DNA from: JABWCQ01 sp964587105
Lineage (GTDB): Bacteria > Electryoneota > RPQS01
Length of the DNA stretch: 64,000 bases
NCBI GenBank assembly: GCA_964587105.1
Contig: CAZPKG010000011.1
Span: 39,843 to 103,842, forward strand
Reading direction: 5' to 3'
The position numbers and the translations under genes were made by a program. This document shows positions 9,764 through 17,768 of the stretch, in pieces. Within the stretch, counting starts at the first letter, position 1; every line of letters starts with the position of its first letter. The notes beneath the pieces are model-generated. The model saw nothing but the letters and a program-made list of their open reading frames with translations, was not told where the DNA came from and ran no database searches.

Positions 9764-10618
9764 CTACTTCAGTAAGACAGCCTTTTGCACGGCGTTAAAG
9801 GCAGGAGTTTCGAGCTTCACAAAATAGGTGCCGCTGGACAAATTTTCGCCGTTGAATTGCATTGAGTGTGTTCCGCTTGCGAAACGACCGTTGTACAAAA
9901 CATTTGCTTCGCGGCCCAACACATCGTAAACCACCAACCGCCCTGTGACTTCGCGCGGTAAATCGAACGAGATGTTCGCCGTGTTGTTGAACGGGTTGGG
10001 GTAGATGGGGTGTAACGCGAAAGATGTTGGGAGCTCGTGATTATCTTCAGGATGGAATGCGTCCGACACATCATAAATTGTGAAATAATTCCGTTCAGCT
10101 ACAAAAGCAAATCCGTTTTGAATATTGCACCCGTCAGCAGCGCGAGCTCCAACGTAGTGACCCACTACTTGAGGCGCCACGGGATTCGAAATATCGACAA
10201 TGCTAATGCCGTTGTTTCGCGAAACAAATGCGAAGTTTCCCGCTACAGTGACTGAATTTGCGTATGCAAGCGAGTCTATCGCGCTAACCTCGACCGGATT
10301 ATGAACATCAGTTACGTCAATAATGAAAAACCCAGCCGACCAATTGGCAATGTATGCGTAGTTTCCTTGAACATCAAGCGCCGCCGGGTAATAGGCTGCA
10401 TCGTACTCGCTTATTAACTCCGGAACCGACGGATTTGAAACATCAATAATGAATAACTTTTGGTCACCAATCACAAACGCGTAATTGCCTTCTATGTCAA
10501 TATCATCAACAGCGGTCAATTGAAACCGTGTAATCAGATCAGGATTTTCAGGGTTACTGATATCTAAAATACTGAGCGATGAGAAGTTACCTCCCGCATA
10601 AAGATAGTTACCGCTCAC
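9764..10618 (-). CDS. C-terminal half of LVIVD-repeat protein with T9SS tail, separated by an in-frame stop
   Basis: This is the continuation of the upstream frame (10646-11854). Both lie in the same frame, and the bases between them read V, TAA, LSSNVYTVAVSGN, which completes an LVIVD repeat. The apparent GTG start at 10618 has no Shine-Dalgarno sequence and no signal peptide. The half contains about four LVIVD repeats (YAFVIGDQKLFIIDVSNP, YAYIANWSAGFFIIDVTD). It then has a T9SS type A sorting tail of about 85 residues with HPIYPNPFNNTANISFDLP, ending KAVLLK. Without readthrough or restart this half would not be exported. It is most likely the 3' part of a gene broken by a point mutation, or a sequencing error. 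Confidence 0.75.
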   Translation of the reverse strand: MSGNYLYAGGNFSSLSILDISNPENPDLITRFQLTAVDDIDIEGNYAFVIGDQKLFIIDVSNPSVPELISEYDAAYYPAALDVQGNYAYIANWSAGFFIIDVTDVHNPVEVSAIDSLAYANSVTVAGNFAFVSRNNGISIVDISNPVAPQVVGHYVGARAADGCNIQNGFAFVAERNYFTIYDVSDAFHPEDNHELPTSFALHPIYPNPFNNTANISFDLPREVTGRLVVYDVLGREANVLYNGRFASGTHSMQFNGENLSSGTYFVKLETPAFNAVQKAVLLK

Positions 10619-10645
10619 AGCAACAGTGTAGACGTTTGAACTGAG

Positions 10646-11854
10646 TTACACGGATTGCAATTCAACAAGCCCACGAGGATTGGTAATATCTATGACACGC
10701 AGCGCCGAATAGTCTGCGACATATGCCGTATTGCCCGCAATACAAATGTCCCAAGATTGGCTGTATGATCCTACCGAACTCAGTTCTACGGGTGCAACTG
10801 GATTTGAGATGTCAACTGATCGAATTCCTTTGGTATTTTCTGCTAAAAAGGCGAAAGAATCCTTAATGGCTACGGCATGGACAAATCTTCTGGGAGTGTA
10901 GGTGTCCGCTCGAAAAAATGAACCGATGCTATCCGATATAAACGTGTTAAAGCCCTCAAAATTCACAAAATAAAACGTTGAACCGTCGACGAAAAGGTTC
11001 CGTGCAGTACCGACCGTGAAGTCTTGTACCTGTACCGGCAAGGCTGGATTGCTTAAATCGAGAATAGCGAGGCCATTACCTGCGAGAATAGCTTTTGTGC
11101 CTGTAACGTCTATCTGGCGAGCGAGGTCAAATTGATAGGACGCGACATTCACTGGTGCAAAGGGATCGCTGACATCAACAACCAAAAGACCGCTGTCTTC
11201 GGCAGCAATCAAAGCGTAGTTCTGCCAGAGTTTTACGTCGTTCAGCGGACCGGCCAGCGGCCACTGCATATACATTGTCGGCGATGCAGAATTCGCAGCA
11301 TTGAAAATGAAAAGGCCGTCGGTTTCGCTTACAACAAACACAAGCGAGTCACGCACATCTAAGTTCTGTGCGCGATCTATTTCGATGGCATTTTCTATCA
11401 CGACCGGCGTTTCAGGATTTGAAACATCTATGATCGATATACCGTGATTTGTGCACGCGAATGCCTTGTCACCGGAAATAGTCAGATCACGTCCTCCAAT
11501 TTCTGTAGCGACTGGGGTTCCTACTTCTACCGGTCTGAACGGATTAAGGATGTCGAGTACATGCAGTAATGCGTGGTTATCCACGATGAATGCATAGTGT
11601 CCAACGAGGGCAACTTCAATGACAGCATTATGGGGGTCATACTGGCTGATGTCAATAGGGTGATGTGAATCAGCAATATTGAAGATATGAAGCCCCGTCC
11701 AACCAGTGGCCGCAAAAAGCAACGTGTCTTTGATTTCAAAATCCACAATCTCGTCACAATAGTCTGTTAACCCTCCAATCCTTCGCACATTCAAACTATC
11801 CTGCCCCCAAACAAGGGCGGGAATAAAGGACAAAAATATGTAGAATTTGCGCAT
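10646..11854 (-). CDS. N-terminal half of LVIVD-repeat secreted protein, truncated by TAA
   Basis: The ATG follows AGGAG by 7 bases and starts a signal peptide (MRKFYIFLSFIPALVWG). The rest is a chain of LVIVD repeats of about 45 residues, seen as GLHIFNIADSHHPIDI, LLHVLDILNPFRPVEV, GISIIDVSNPETPVVI and GLLVVDVSDPFAPVNV. LVIVD repeats are predicted to fold as beta-propellers in surface proteins. The frame ends at TAA (10646-10648) in mid-repeat, and homologous repeats plus the T9SS tail resume at once in the same frame (9764-10618). The intact protein would be about 695 residues. A Tyr codon changed to TAA would explain it. Confidence 0.85.
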   Translation of the reverse strand: MRKFYIFLSFIPALVWGQDSLNVRRIGGLTDYCDEIVDFEIKDTLLFAATGWTGLHIFNIADSHHPIDISQYDPHNAVIEVALVGHYAFIVDNHALLHVLDILNPFRPVEVGTPVATEIGGRDLTISGDKAFACTNHGISIIDVSNPETPVVIENAIEIDRAQNLDVRDSLVFVVSETDGLFIFNAANSASPTMYMQWPLAGPLNDVKLWQNYALIAAEDSGLLVVDVSDPFAPVNVASYQFDLARQIDVTGTKAILAGNGLAILDLSNPALPVQVQDFTVGTARNLFVDGSTFYFVNFEGFNTFISDSIGSFFRADTYTPRRFVHAVAIKDSFAFLAENTKGIRSVDISNPVAPVELSSVGSYSQSWDICIAGNTAYVADYSALRVIDITNPRGLVELQSV

Positions 11855-11884
11855 GGACAGACTCCTGCAAAGGACGATTTCTCT

Positions 11885-11913
11885 AAGATACTCCCGAAAT
11901 TCCTGATAGTCAA
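11885..11913 (-). promoter_or_regulatory. sigma70-like promoter for the LVIVD gene
   Basis: On the minus strand: TTGACT, 17 bases, TATCTT, about 30 bases before the ATG at 11854. Confidence 0.6.
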
Positions 11914-11966
11914 CCTACCCGCACTTAATTCAGAAAACTCCACCATGCAAGCCTCAAGCAAAGAAA

Positions 11967-11989
11967 AGCGGCCCGGTGAGGGGCCGCTT
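11967..11989 (-). terminator. Terminator after the 12030-14357 gene
   Basis: Stem AAGCGGCCC/GGGCCGCTT; the minus strand continues TTTCTTTGC. Confidence 0.65.
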
Positions 11990-12029
11990 CAATCGGGCAG
12001 ATTGCTGTCCGCCCTGACATGATCACGGA

Positions 12030-14357
12030 TCATTCGTTGAATTTAACGTGTGGTTCACTCGGCGGTGCGGCGATTGCTTGCGGGCAGTTCACGACCAAAA
12101 CGACGTTCATGTAACTCAGTGAGGAAAACAAAGCCTGTGAATGATGTCCTACACCAAAGTTACTTGAGCCATAAGAAACATATCCTGCGGGATATACTGC
12201 GTTCGGATCGGTTGTGTAATACACCGTAGTTGTACCGGCTTCGGGTTGCCACCACTCAATTGTGAACGTGGAACCTCCTTCAAACCTGATGGTCAAACTG
12301 TCTGCTTGTTCGCAAATAATCGGTTCACTTAGACAGAACGCGTAATCCACTCCGTTGCACGGCCCGTAATTGTCGCCGAACTCAGACGTCGCCCAGGCGA
12401 AGATGCAATTCGGATCGTTCACTTTAACCACACTGACTGTTCCCGACTGAATGGTGCACGGTGGATTGAGCGCGACGGTGTATTCGTGCATGTTCATCAT
12501 CGAATAATAGACCGGAGGTAAAACCGTTCCGACCGTGGTGACGTTGTAGGTTTGTGTCGCGGCTCCGTCTGTAAACGTGATGACAAATTGCTCCGGCACC
12601 GCGTCGCAGAAGCGCGAAAATCCCCAGTAACGAATGGAACCAATCGGGCCGGTCACCGAATAATTGTCGCAGCGAGTGGCAAAGTCTTCATGCGAAGCAT
12701 AATCGTTGCCGTTTTCATCGGGAAGCCACGGGTATTGACCGAACATCGAAAGATTTGCACAGCCCGGACGTGAGGCACACGCGCCTGTCGAGCAAGGTTC
12801 TCCGACAGTAAAATGTCCGTTCAAAACTTCACACTCGGAAATGGTCGTTGTCTGACAGCTTGGTGAAGTTGGATTGCCGTAACAGCACGAACCTGTACAC
12901 TCTGTGATATTGAGCGTATAATCTCCGCAATCGTAAATGAATCCATTTGTTACAGTCAGGTAGTAAACACCGGGCGGAAAACCGACACACCCAAGCGATG
13001 ACAGCCCAAGCTGCTGTCCGCAACCGTCGTTATCCGACACAATAGTATTTGAGCAGCAAGAGTACTCAATCTGAAGGTAGCTGTCCCAATTGACGGGTCC
13101 ACCGCATAGCGAAATATTCCAATAGGCTGTCTGCGGCACAACCAAAGCCCATGTATCCTTGTAAGAGTCCCATCCTCCGCAATCGACAAATGGCCCGCAA
13201 TTATTGCCCGTATAAACACCGGGACCTGTAATCACGCCGCCGTCAACTGTACAGCCGCTCTCAGGAAGCGGTTCAGCCTTAAATCTGTATTCCCGGTAGT
13301 CGTTTATCCCCGTGAATCCCGGCGGTGCAATCCAGAGATTGTATGTGCCCGGTTGGATCAGCGGCGAAATATAGGTTGTCGTCGAACAAGGATTCTGAAG
13401 TAGCGGCGCTTGCCAGATAATTGACCACGGGCAGTTATCCGTTACGAGGATGGCGTACAGACGGACCTCGCTCGTCAAAGTTAATTTTACTGAGCACGCT
13501 TCCGAAAAAGTTATCCGGTATGCGTCAACATCGCGTTGCGATTCTCCGTTGCCGTCCAGATAATTGAATGTGCGGCCGCAAACCGTTTGAAACGGCAAAA
13601 TTGTCTGAACCGCCTGCGACGGCACACTGCATCCGCCGTTGCAATCGTTGATCTCATGTCCCGGAGCGCGCGTCTCGGCACATTCGATGACGTCGTTCGG
13701 CTGACATAAAATTTCGCAATTGTCGTGAATGGTCAGCACATAGTCTCCCGAACTGCTGCTATAGCCGTCCACGTAAATATAATACGGAGTTCCGCCGGTC
13801 AGAGTCAGCGTAATCAGCGATGTCGTTCCCGGCCCGCTATCATCATCGCCGCCGACCTGTGCGTTGCCCGGACAGGGGCCGCCGCCGATGATATACAGAT
13901 AGGTGTCGTAACTGCTGCCTTCTGTGGTAATCGTATAGCTCAACGTGTGCGACGGCACGAACGAATAGACTACGTCCGGCGCTGAGGTAAGGCCGCACGG
14001 CGAATAGGGCGCGTGATTGTCCGCGTAACCTGTCGTTGTGCCCGTCACCACAATCGGCATTCCGGAAAGCGGCGCTCCCGGACAGGTGTCCGTACCCTGG
14101 TCAAGAGGATTGCGATCTCCGCGAACCTCGCGCTGTGCGTAGAGCGCGCTGAGTTGTTCTTTCAGATTGGCATAGACTACAGGGTCAGGAGCGCTGGCGC
14201 TCAAACCGCCGTCAATTTGAAATTCCAATTCTCGAATCTGCTGTTCAACCGGCATTAACTCTTGAGGATTCAATGCCGTGTTTTGTGCAAACACCTCCGA
14301 GTGGGTCACGAAAAAAAGTCCCAACAATGTCAAAATAGTCGCGGCGAACCTCATCAT
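12030..14357 (-). CDS. Secreted Cys-rich PPC-module protein (775 aa)
   Basis: Fifth member of the left-hand array. AAAGGAGAT precedes ATGATG; the second ATG (14354) has better spacing. A signal peptide ends near SEVFAQ. The spacer MPVEQQIRELEFQIDGG is followed by a PPC-like sandwich with RNPLDQGTDTCPG, SSYDTYLYIIGGG and YYIYVDGYSSSSGDY. Then come DCNGGC, QTVCGRTFNYLDGNG and a diverged second sandwich (WDSYLQIEYSCC, VYYLTVTNG). The Cys patch runs from GSCCYGNPTSPSC to SRPGC. The C-terminal module has EQADSLTIRFEGG and YYTTDPNAVYPAGYV. It is more diverged than the first four and has FTIEWWQPEAG like 1952-4558. No T9SS tail or membrane anchor. Function unknown. Confidence 0.9.
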   Translation of the reverse strand: MMRFAATILTLLGLFFVTHSEVFAQNTALNPQELMPVEQQIRELEFQIDGGLSASAPDPVVYANLKEQLSALYAQREVRGDRNPLDQGTDTCPGAPLSGMPIVVTGTTTGYADNHAPYSPCGLTSAPDVVYSFVPSHTLSYTITTEGSSYDTYLYIIGGGPCPGNAQVGGDDDSGPGTTSLITLTLTGGTPYYIYVDGYSSSSGDYVLTIHDNCEILCQPNDVIECAETRAPGHEINDCNGGCSVPSQAVQTILPFQTVCGRTFNYLDGNGESQRDVDAYRITFSEACSVKLTLTSEVRLYAILVTDNCPWSIIWQAPLLQNPCSTTTYISPLIQPGTYNLWIAPPGFTGINDYREYRFKAEPLPESGCTVDGGVITGPGVYTGNNCGPFVDCGGWDSYKDTWALVVPQTAYWNISLCGGPVNWDSYLQIEYSCCSNTIVSDNDGCGQQLGLSSLGCVGFPPGVYYLTVTNGFIYDCGDYTLNITECTGSCCYGNPTSPSCQTTTISECEVLNGHFTVGEPCSTGACASRPGCANLSMFGQYPWLPDENGNDYASHEDFATRCDNYSVTGPIGSIRYWGFSRFCDAVPEQFVITFTDGAATQTYNVTTVGTVLPPVYYSMMNMHEYTVALNPPCTIQSGTVSVVKVNDPNCIFAWATSEFGDNYGPCNGVDYAFCLSEPIICEQADSLTIRFEGGSTFTIEWWQPEAGTTTVYYTTDPNAVYPAGYVSYGSSNFGVGHHSQALFSSLSYMNVVLVVNCPQAIAAPPSEPHVKFNE

Positions 14358-14380
14358 ATCTCCTTTTAATGTTGTTCACA

Positions 14381-14410
14381 AATTTACATCAATATGACAC
14401 CCCGAGTCAA
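14381..14410 (-). promoter_or_regulatory. sigma70-like promoter for the 12030-14357 gene
   Basis: On the minus strand: TTGACT, 18 bases, TAAATT. Confidence 0.5.
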
Positions 14411-14438
14411 CTCTTCGAAGCCATTCCGAGAAAAAAAA

Positions 14439-14462
14439 GAGCGGCCCGGTTAGGGGCCGCTC
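14439..14462 (-). terminator. Terminator after the 14504-15955 gene
   Basis: Stem GAGCGGCCC/GGGCCGCTC followed on the minus strand by eight T (TCTTTTTTTTCTCGG). Confidence 0.75.
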
Positions 14463-14468
14463 ATGAGC

Positions 14469-14488
14469 GGGCGGCACGCCTGCCGCCC
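14469..14488. repeat. Short palindrome GGGCGGCA/TGCCGCCC
   Basis: Eight-base perfect arms with a 4-base loop, followed by CTAC. A sister copy with different stem tips lies at 49169-49188, also followed by CTAC. Confidence 0.65.
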
Positions 14489-14503
14489 CTACATTTCTTC
14501 ATG

Positions 14504-15955
14504 TTACTTCAGAAAAACCGCTCTTTGCACGGCATTGAAGGCCGGAGATTCGAGTTTTACGAAATACGTTCCGCTGGACAAATTCTCGCCGCTGAATTGC
14601 ATCGAGTGTGCTCCGCTTGCGAAATGACCGTCGTACAAAACACTTGCTTCGCGGCCCAGCACATCATAGACCACCAACCGTCCCGTGACTTCGCGCGGCA
14701 AATCAAATGCGATGTTCGCCGTGTTGTTGAACGGGTTGGGGTAGATGGGATGGAGGGAGAATTCTGATGGAATAGGGGAAGGGTCTTCCACGGAAAGTGC
14801 GGGATCCGTGCCGGTTCTGACTAACCATATGTCCCAATCAATCGCACCGAATGACAATGTCTGACCGCCCAATACGAATCCGCCGTTCGATGTGACAGCA
14901 ACAGACTCGCAATATTCCGTGTTGCCACCGCCAAACGTACGACTCCACAGAATTGTGCCTGTAGAAGATAGCCGAACCAGCCAAACATCGTCGTTTCCTG
15001 CGCCGAATGAATAGGTTGAACCTGCGAGAATGTACCCACCGTCTGAAGTTTGCTGAAGCGAGTAGCAGAACTCATCAAATGCTCCGCCGTATGTGTGAAC
15101 CCACTCGAGAGTGCCATTACCGTCGGTTTTTACAAGATAAAAATCGCGCTCACCCGAACCACCAGACTGAGTGTGGCCAGCCAACGCGAAGCCACCATCA
15201 GAAGTCTTTATCATGTCGTAGGCGACATCATTTGTGCCCCAGCCGAATGTCCGACTCCAGAGCATCTGGCCAGTGGAACTCGTTCGGACTAACCATGCAT
15301 CTGCCTCGCCTGCGCCAAAGGATGTAGTATAACCAGCCAGCGCATAGCCGCCGTCGGCAAGCTGCTGGACCGAATAGCAAACTTCTGCCGCGTATCCGCC
15401 GAACGTCTGTGTCCACTGGTCTTCGCCTGCGGCATCTGTTTTAATCAACCAGAAATCTGATTCACCAGCGCCAAACGAGCGGGTTTCGCCGCCGATCGCG
15501 AATCCACCGTCGGTAGTCTCTACAAGCGCATTAGCCATATCCCAGGATGCGCCGCCCCAGTAGCTGATGGCTTGTGGATCACCAACCGCTGAGTAAGTCG
15601 CGAAGTAAACATCTTCTTGCCCTGCACCATATGAAGTTGTCAGTCCGGCCATGGCGTATCCGCCGCCCGAACGGATGACGACATCGTTCGCGGCTTCTGT
15701 CAAAGTGCCTCCAAGCATCCGCGTCCATTCTGCATTTCCATTGACATCCGTCTTGACCAACCACGCGTCAACATCCGATGGACTGAAATTCGTTCTTCCC
15801 CCCAAAATGAATCCACCGTCAGCGGACTCATGGACAGACTTGCAAAGATCAACTTCTGTCCCGCCGTACATGCGGCTCCACAGGCTGTCAACGGGTTGTG
15901 CAATAACATTGCACCCAAACCCGACCAACAACAGAATATGTATTGTACTCTTCAT
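14504..15955 (-). CDS. Secreted seven-repeat beta-propeller-like protein with T9SS tail
   Basis: The signal peptide (MKSTIHILLLVGFGCNVIAQ) is followed by seven repeats of about 54 residues. Each has a DGGF/Y-x-LAGxT core and a xDxWLVKTD strand (DGGFILGGRT, GGGYAMAGLT, DGGFAIGGET, DGGYALAGYT, DGGFALAGHT, DGGYILAGST, NGGFVLGGQT). Seven such units fit a closed seven-bladed propeller. The last 85 residues are a T9SS type A tail (HPIYPNPFNNTANIAFDLP, ending AVFLK). In known systems such tails direct outer-membrane translocation and surface attachment. The tail is almost the same at DNA level as those of 9764-10618 and 16127-17380, although the bodies differ. Ligand unknown. Confidence 0.85.
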   Translation of the reverse strand: MKSTIHILLLVGFGCNVIAQPVDSLWSRMYGGTEVDLCKSVHESADGGFILGGRTNFSPSDVDAWLVKTDVNGNAEWTRMLGGTLTEAANDVVIRSGGGYAMAGLTTSYGAGQEDVYFATYSAVGDPQAISYWGGASWDMANALVETTDGGFAIGGETRSFGAGESDFWLIKTDAAGEDQWTQTFGGYAAEVCYSVQQLADGGYALAGYTTSFGAGEADAWLVRTSSTGQMLWSRTFGWGTNDVAYDMIKTSDGGFALAGHTQSGGSGERDFYLVKTDGNGTLEWVHTYGGAFDEFCYSLQQTSDGGYILAGSTYSFGAGNDDVWLVRLSSTGTILWSRTFGGGNTEYCESVAVTSNGGFVLGGQTLSFGAIDWDIWLVRTGTDPALSVEDPSPIPSEFSLHPIYPNPFNNTANIAFDLPREVTGRLVVYDVLGREASVLYDGHFASGAHSMQFSGENLSSGTYFVKLESPAFNAVQRAVFLK

Positions 15956-15999
15956 TTCTTGACCTCACTGTCCATTTTTGGATAAAAAACTCCATTATT

Positions 16000-16028
16000 A
16001 ATATCGGTAATGCGATAGCTAATGTCAA
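16000..16028 (-). promoter_or_regulatory. sigma70-like promoter for the 14504-15955 gene
   Basis: On the minus strand: TTGACA, 17 bases, GATATT. Confidence 0.45.
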
Positions 16029-16084
16029 GCAGATTCTAATTGTACCCAAGAAATTGTTCGAAACGGAGACGTTTTACGAAAAGA

Positions 16085-16102
16085 GCGGCCTTGTCGGGCC
16101 GC
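16085..16102 (-). terminator. Terminator after the 16127-17380 gene
   Basis: Stem GCGGCC/GGCCGC with a 6-base loop; the minus strand continues TCTTTTCGT. Confidence 0.6.
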
Positions 16103-16126
16103 CCTTGCGAGAGAACGATTAAGCTG

Positions 16127-17380
16127 CTACTTCAGCAAAACGACTTTCTGTGTTGCGTTAAAGGTTGGTGTTTCGAGTTTAATAAAATATGTTCCGGACG
16201 ACAGACCGTTGCCATTAAATTGCATCTGATGACTTCCTGCCGCGAGTTTGCCGTCGTACAATGTATTTGTCATTCTCCCCAGCACATCATAGACCACCAA
16301 CCGTCCCGTGACTTCGCGCGGCAAATCGAAACTGATGTTCGCCGTGTTGTTGAACGGGTTGGGGTAGATGGGATGGAGAGAGAATTGGGAGACGACGGTG
16401 TTGGGAGTCTCAATAATCGGTAAGGCGGTCGAAATATCAAAGATCTCGACTCCGAATAAATCGTTGACATAGACAATATTGTCATCGAGAATCAATTGGT
16501 GGCTGTACCAGCTCAAGCGATGCCAGCCGACGTTTTGAAAATTCGCAGGATCAGCAACGCTGTAAATTTGCAGACCCGGCAACCCTTTTGCCGTCGCAGC
16601 CACAACATCGCCGACAGCCTGAATATCCGTGAACATCACATCGGTTTGATGGAAGTCGCCAATGAGCAAAGGTGTTGTCGGCTCAGAGATGTCAATAACC
16701 TCAATTCGACCCCAATAGGTTGTGGTGAACGCGCGATTACCGGAAACCGAGATGTCATAGGCCCCATACGAAGTCCGATAGACACCGACTTCAGTTGGGA
16801 TTGTGATGTCACTGATGTCAAGGATTCGCACGCCACTGTCAGCACAAGCGACGTAAGCGTAGTTGCCGACGACGTCAACATCTACCGGATAGCTACTCCA
16901 GAAATCTCCCGGCGGATCATACGTACCAACAAGTTCCGGCGCGGTTGGAATGCTAAGGTCGAGAATGGACAGAGTCGTGGTGCCAGCCAAAAAAGCATGT
17001 GTGCCGAAAACTTTGACTTTCCAACTTGAAACATCCGAGACTCCGACTTCAACCGGTGCCGCAGGATTCACGATGCTGATGATGTGAAGGCCATCTGATG
17101 CGCCGGAGACATAGGCGTAGTCACCCAATAGCGCTACGTCAAATAACGATTCGTCCGATTCCAGAAAGGAAATCTCTGTCCATTCCGCCGGTTCGCGGGC
17201 ATCCAAGACGTGCAAACCCTGACCGCCTTCCGCCGCGTAAATGAATCCGTCGCGAACGGCAATTTGCCCCAACTCCGGCCCGCTCGCAATGCTAATCCGT
17301 GACAGCAGGCTCGTATTCAAACTATCCTGACCAAAGACGAAGAGTGGCAGACAAAGCAAAGCAAAAATGAAGCTGCGCAT
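16127..17380 (-). CDS. LVIVD-repeat secreted protein with T9SS tail (417 aa)
   Basis: The ATG follows GGAGGATTCGGCT. A signal peptide (MRSFIFALLCLPLFVFG) leads into about seven LVIVD repeats, such as GLHVLDAREPAEW, GLHIISIVNPAAPVEV, TLSILDLSIPTAPELV, GVRILDISDITIPTEV and RIEVIDISEPTTPLLI, predicted to form a beta-propeller. The C-terminal T9SS tail has HPIYPNPFNNTANISFDLP and ends KVVLLK. It is an intact relative of the broken gene at 9764-11854 and shows what that gene should look like. Surface display through T9SS is inferred from the tail; ligand unknown. Confidence 0.9.
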   Translation of the reverse strand: MRSFIFALLCLPLFVFGQDSLNTSLLSRISIASGPELGQIAVRDGFIYAAEGGQGLHVLDAREPAEWTEISFLESDESLFDVALLGDYAYVSGASDGLHIISIVNPAAPVEVGVSDVSSWKVKVFGTHAFLAGTTTLSILDLSIPTAPELVGTYDPPGDFWSSYPVDVDVVGNYAYVACADSGVRILDISDITIPTEVGVYRTSYGAYDISVSGNRAFTTTYWGRIEVIDISEPTTPLLIGDFHQTDVMFTDIQAVGDVVAATAKGLPGLQIYSVADPANFQNVGWHRLSWYSHQLILDDNIVYVNDLFGVEIFDISTALPIIETPNTVVSQFSLHPIYPNPFNNTANISFDLPREVTGRLVVYDVLGRMTNTLYDGKLAAGSHQMQFNGNGLSSGTYFIKLETPTFNATQKVVLLK

Positions 17381-17419
17381 AGCCGAATCCTCCGTTTAGT
17401 GTTAAAACTATCCAACTGC

Positions 17420-17448
17420 AAGATAAGGCCCAATTTCCCCAGAGTCAA
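17420..17448 (-). promoter_or_regulatory. sigma70-like promoter for the 16127-17380 gene
   Basis: On the minus strand: TTGACT, 17 bases, TATCTT. The hexamers are identical to those of the LVIVD gene promoter at 11885-11913. Confidence 0.6.
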
Positions 17449-17465
17449 TGTTTCACTAACCGAAA

Positions 17466-17745
17466 TTTTTCAGATTCCGGTCGGGTTGCGGCAGACCTTA
17501 ACCCGACTCGGCGAATCAGCGGTCGTCATTCTGAAGGTTTCAGCAGAAACCTGAAGAATCTCTCTGATTCCGGCGGGGAATCCCCACCGGGACAGGCCGC
17601 TGCGCTAAATCCCCGCTCGGCGATCACGCCCGCAATCAGCAGAGGGGTTCTTCACTACGCCGAGCCTACGTTCAGAATGACGACGGAAGGAATGCCGAGC
17701 CTTCATTCAGAATGACGACGATCTTAAAATATCAACTGCAACCCC
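17466..17745. repeat. Intergenic repeat cluster before the portal gene
   Basis: The 388-base gap between 17380 and 17769 has no gene. It holds two copies of a GATTCCGGxxGGG...CCCCGCTCGGCGA element (about 17471-17514 and 17566-17624; others at 49090 and 62718). It also has one CGTCATTCTGAA and two inverted copies TTCAGAATGACGACG. Such CATTCTGAA repeats are common dispersed elements in many bacterial genomes. The left end holds the promoter at 17420-17448. Confidence 0.7.
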
Positions 17746-17768
17746 AATAACCCCAAAAAAAACCCACC

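Noticed and set aside
9764..11854. Recoded genetic code or programmed readthrough at the in-frame TAA
   Set aside because: TAA serves as the normal stop in other genes here and there is no selenocysteine or pyrrolysine signal (these use TGA or TAG). A simple nonsense mutation or read error is enough.
17466..17745. Small gene or structured RNA in the 388-base gap before the portal gene
   Set aside because: The gap is explained by dispersed repeat elements and a promoter. No frame with a ribosome-binding site and no tRNA-like fold was found.
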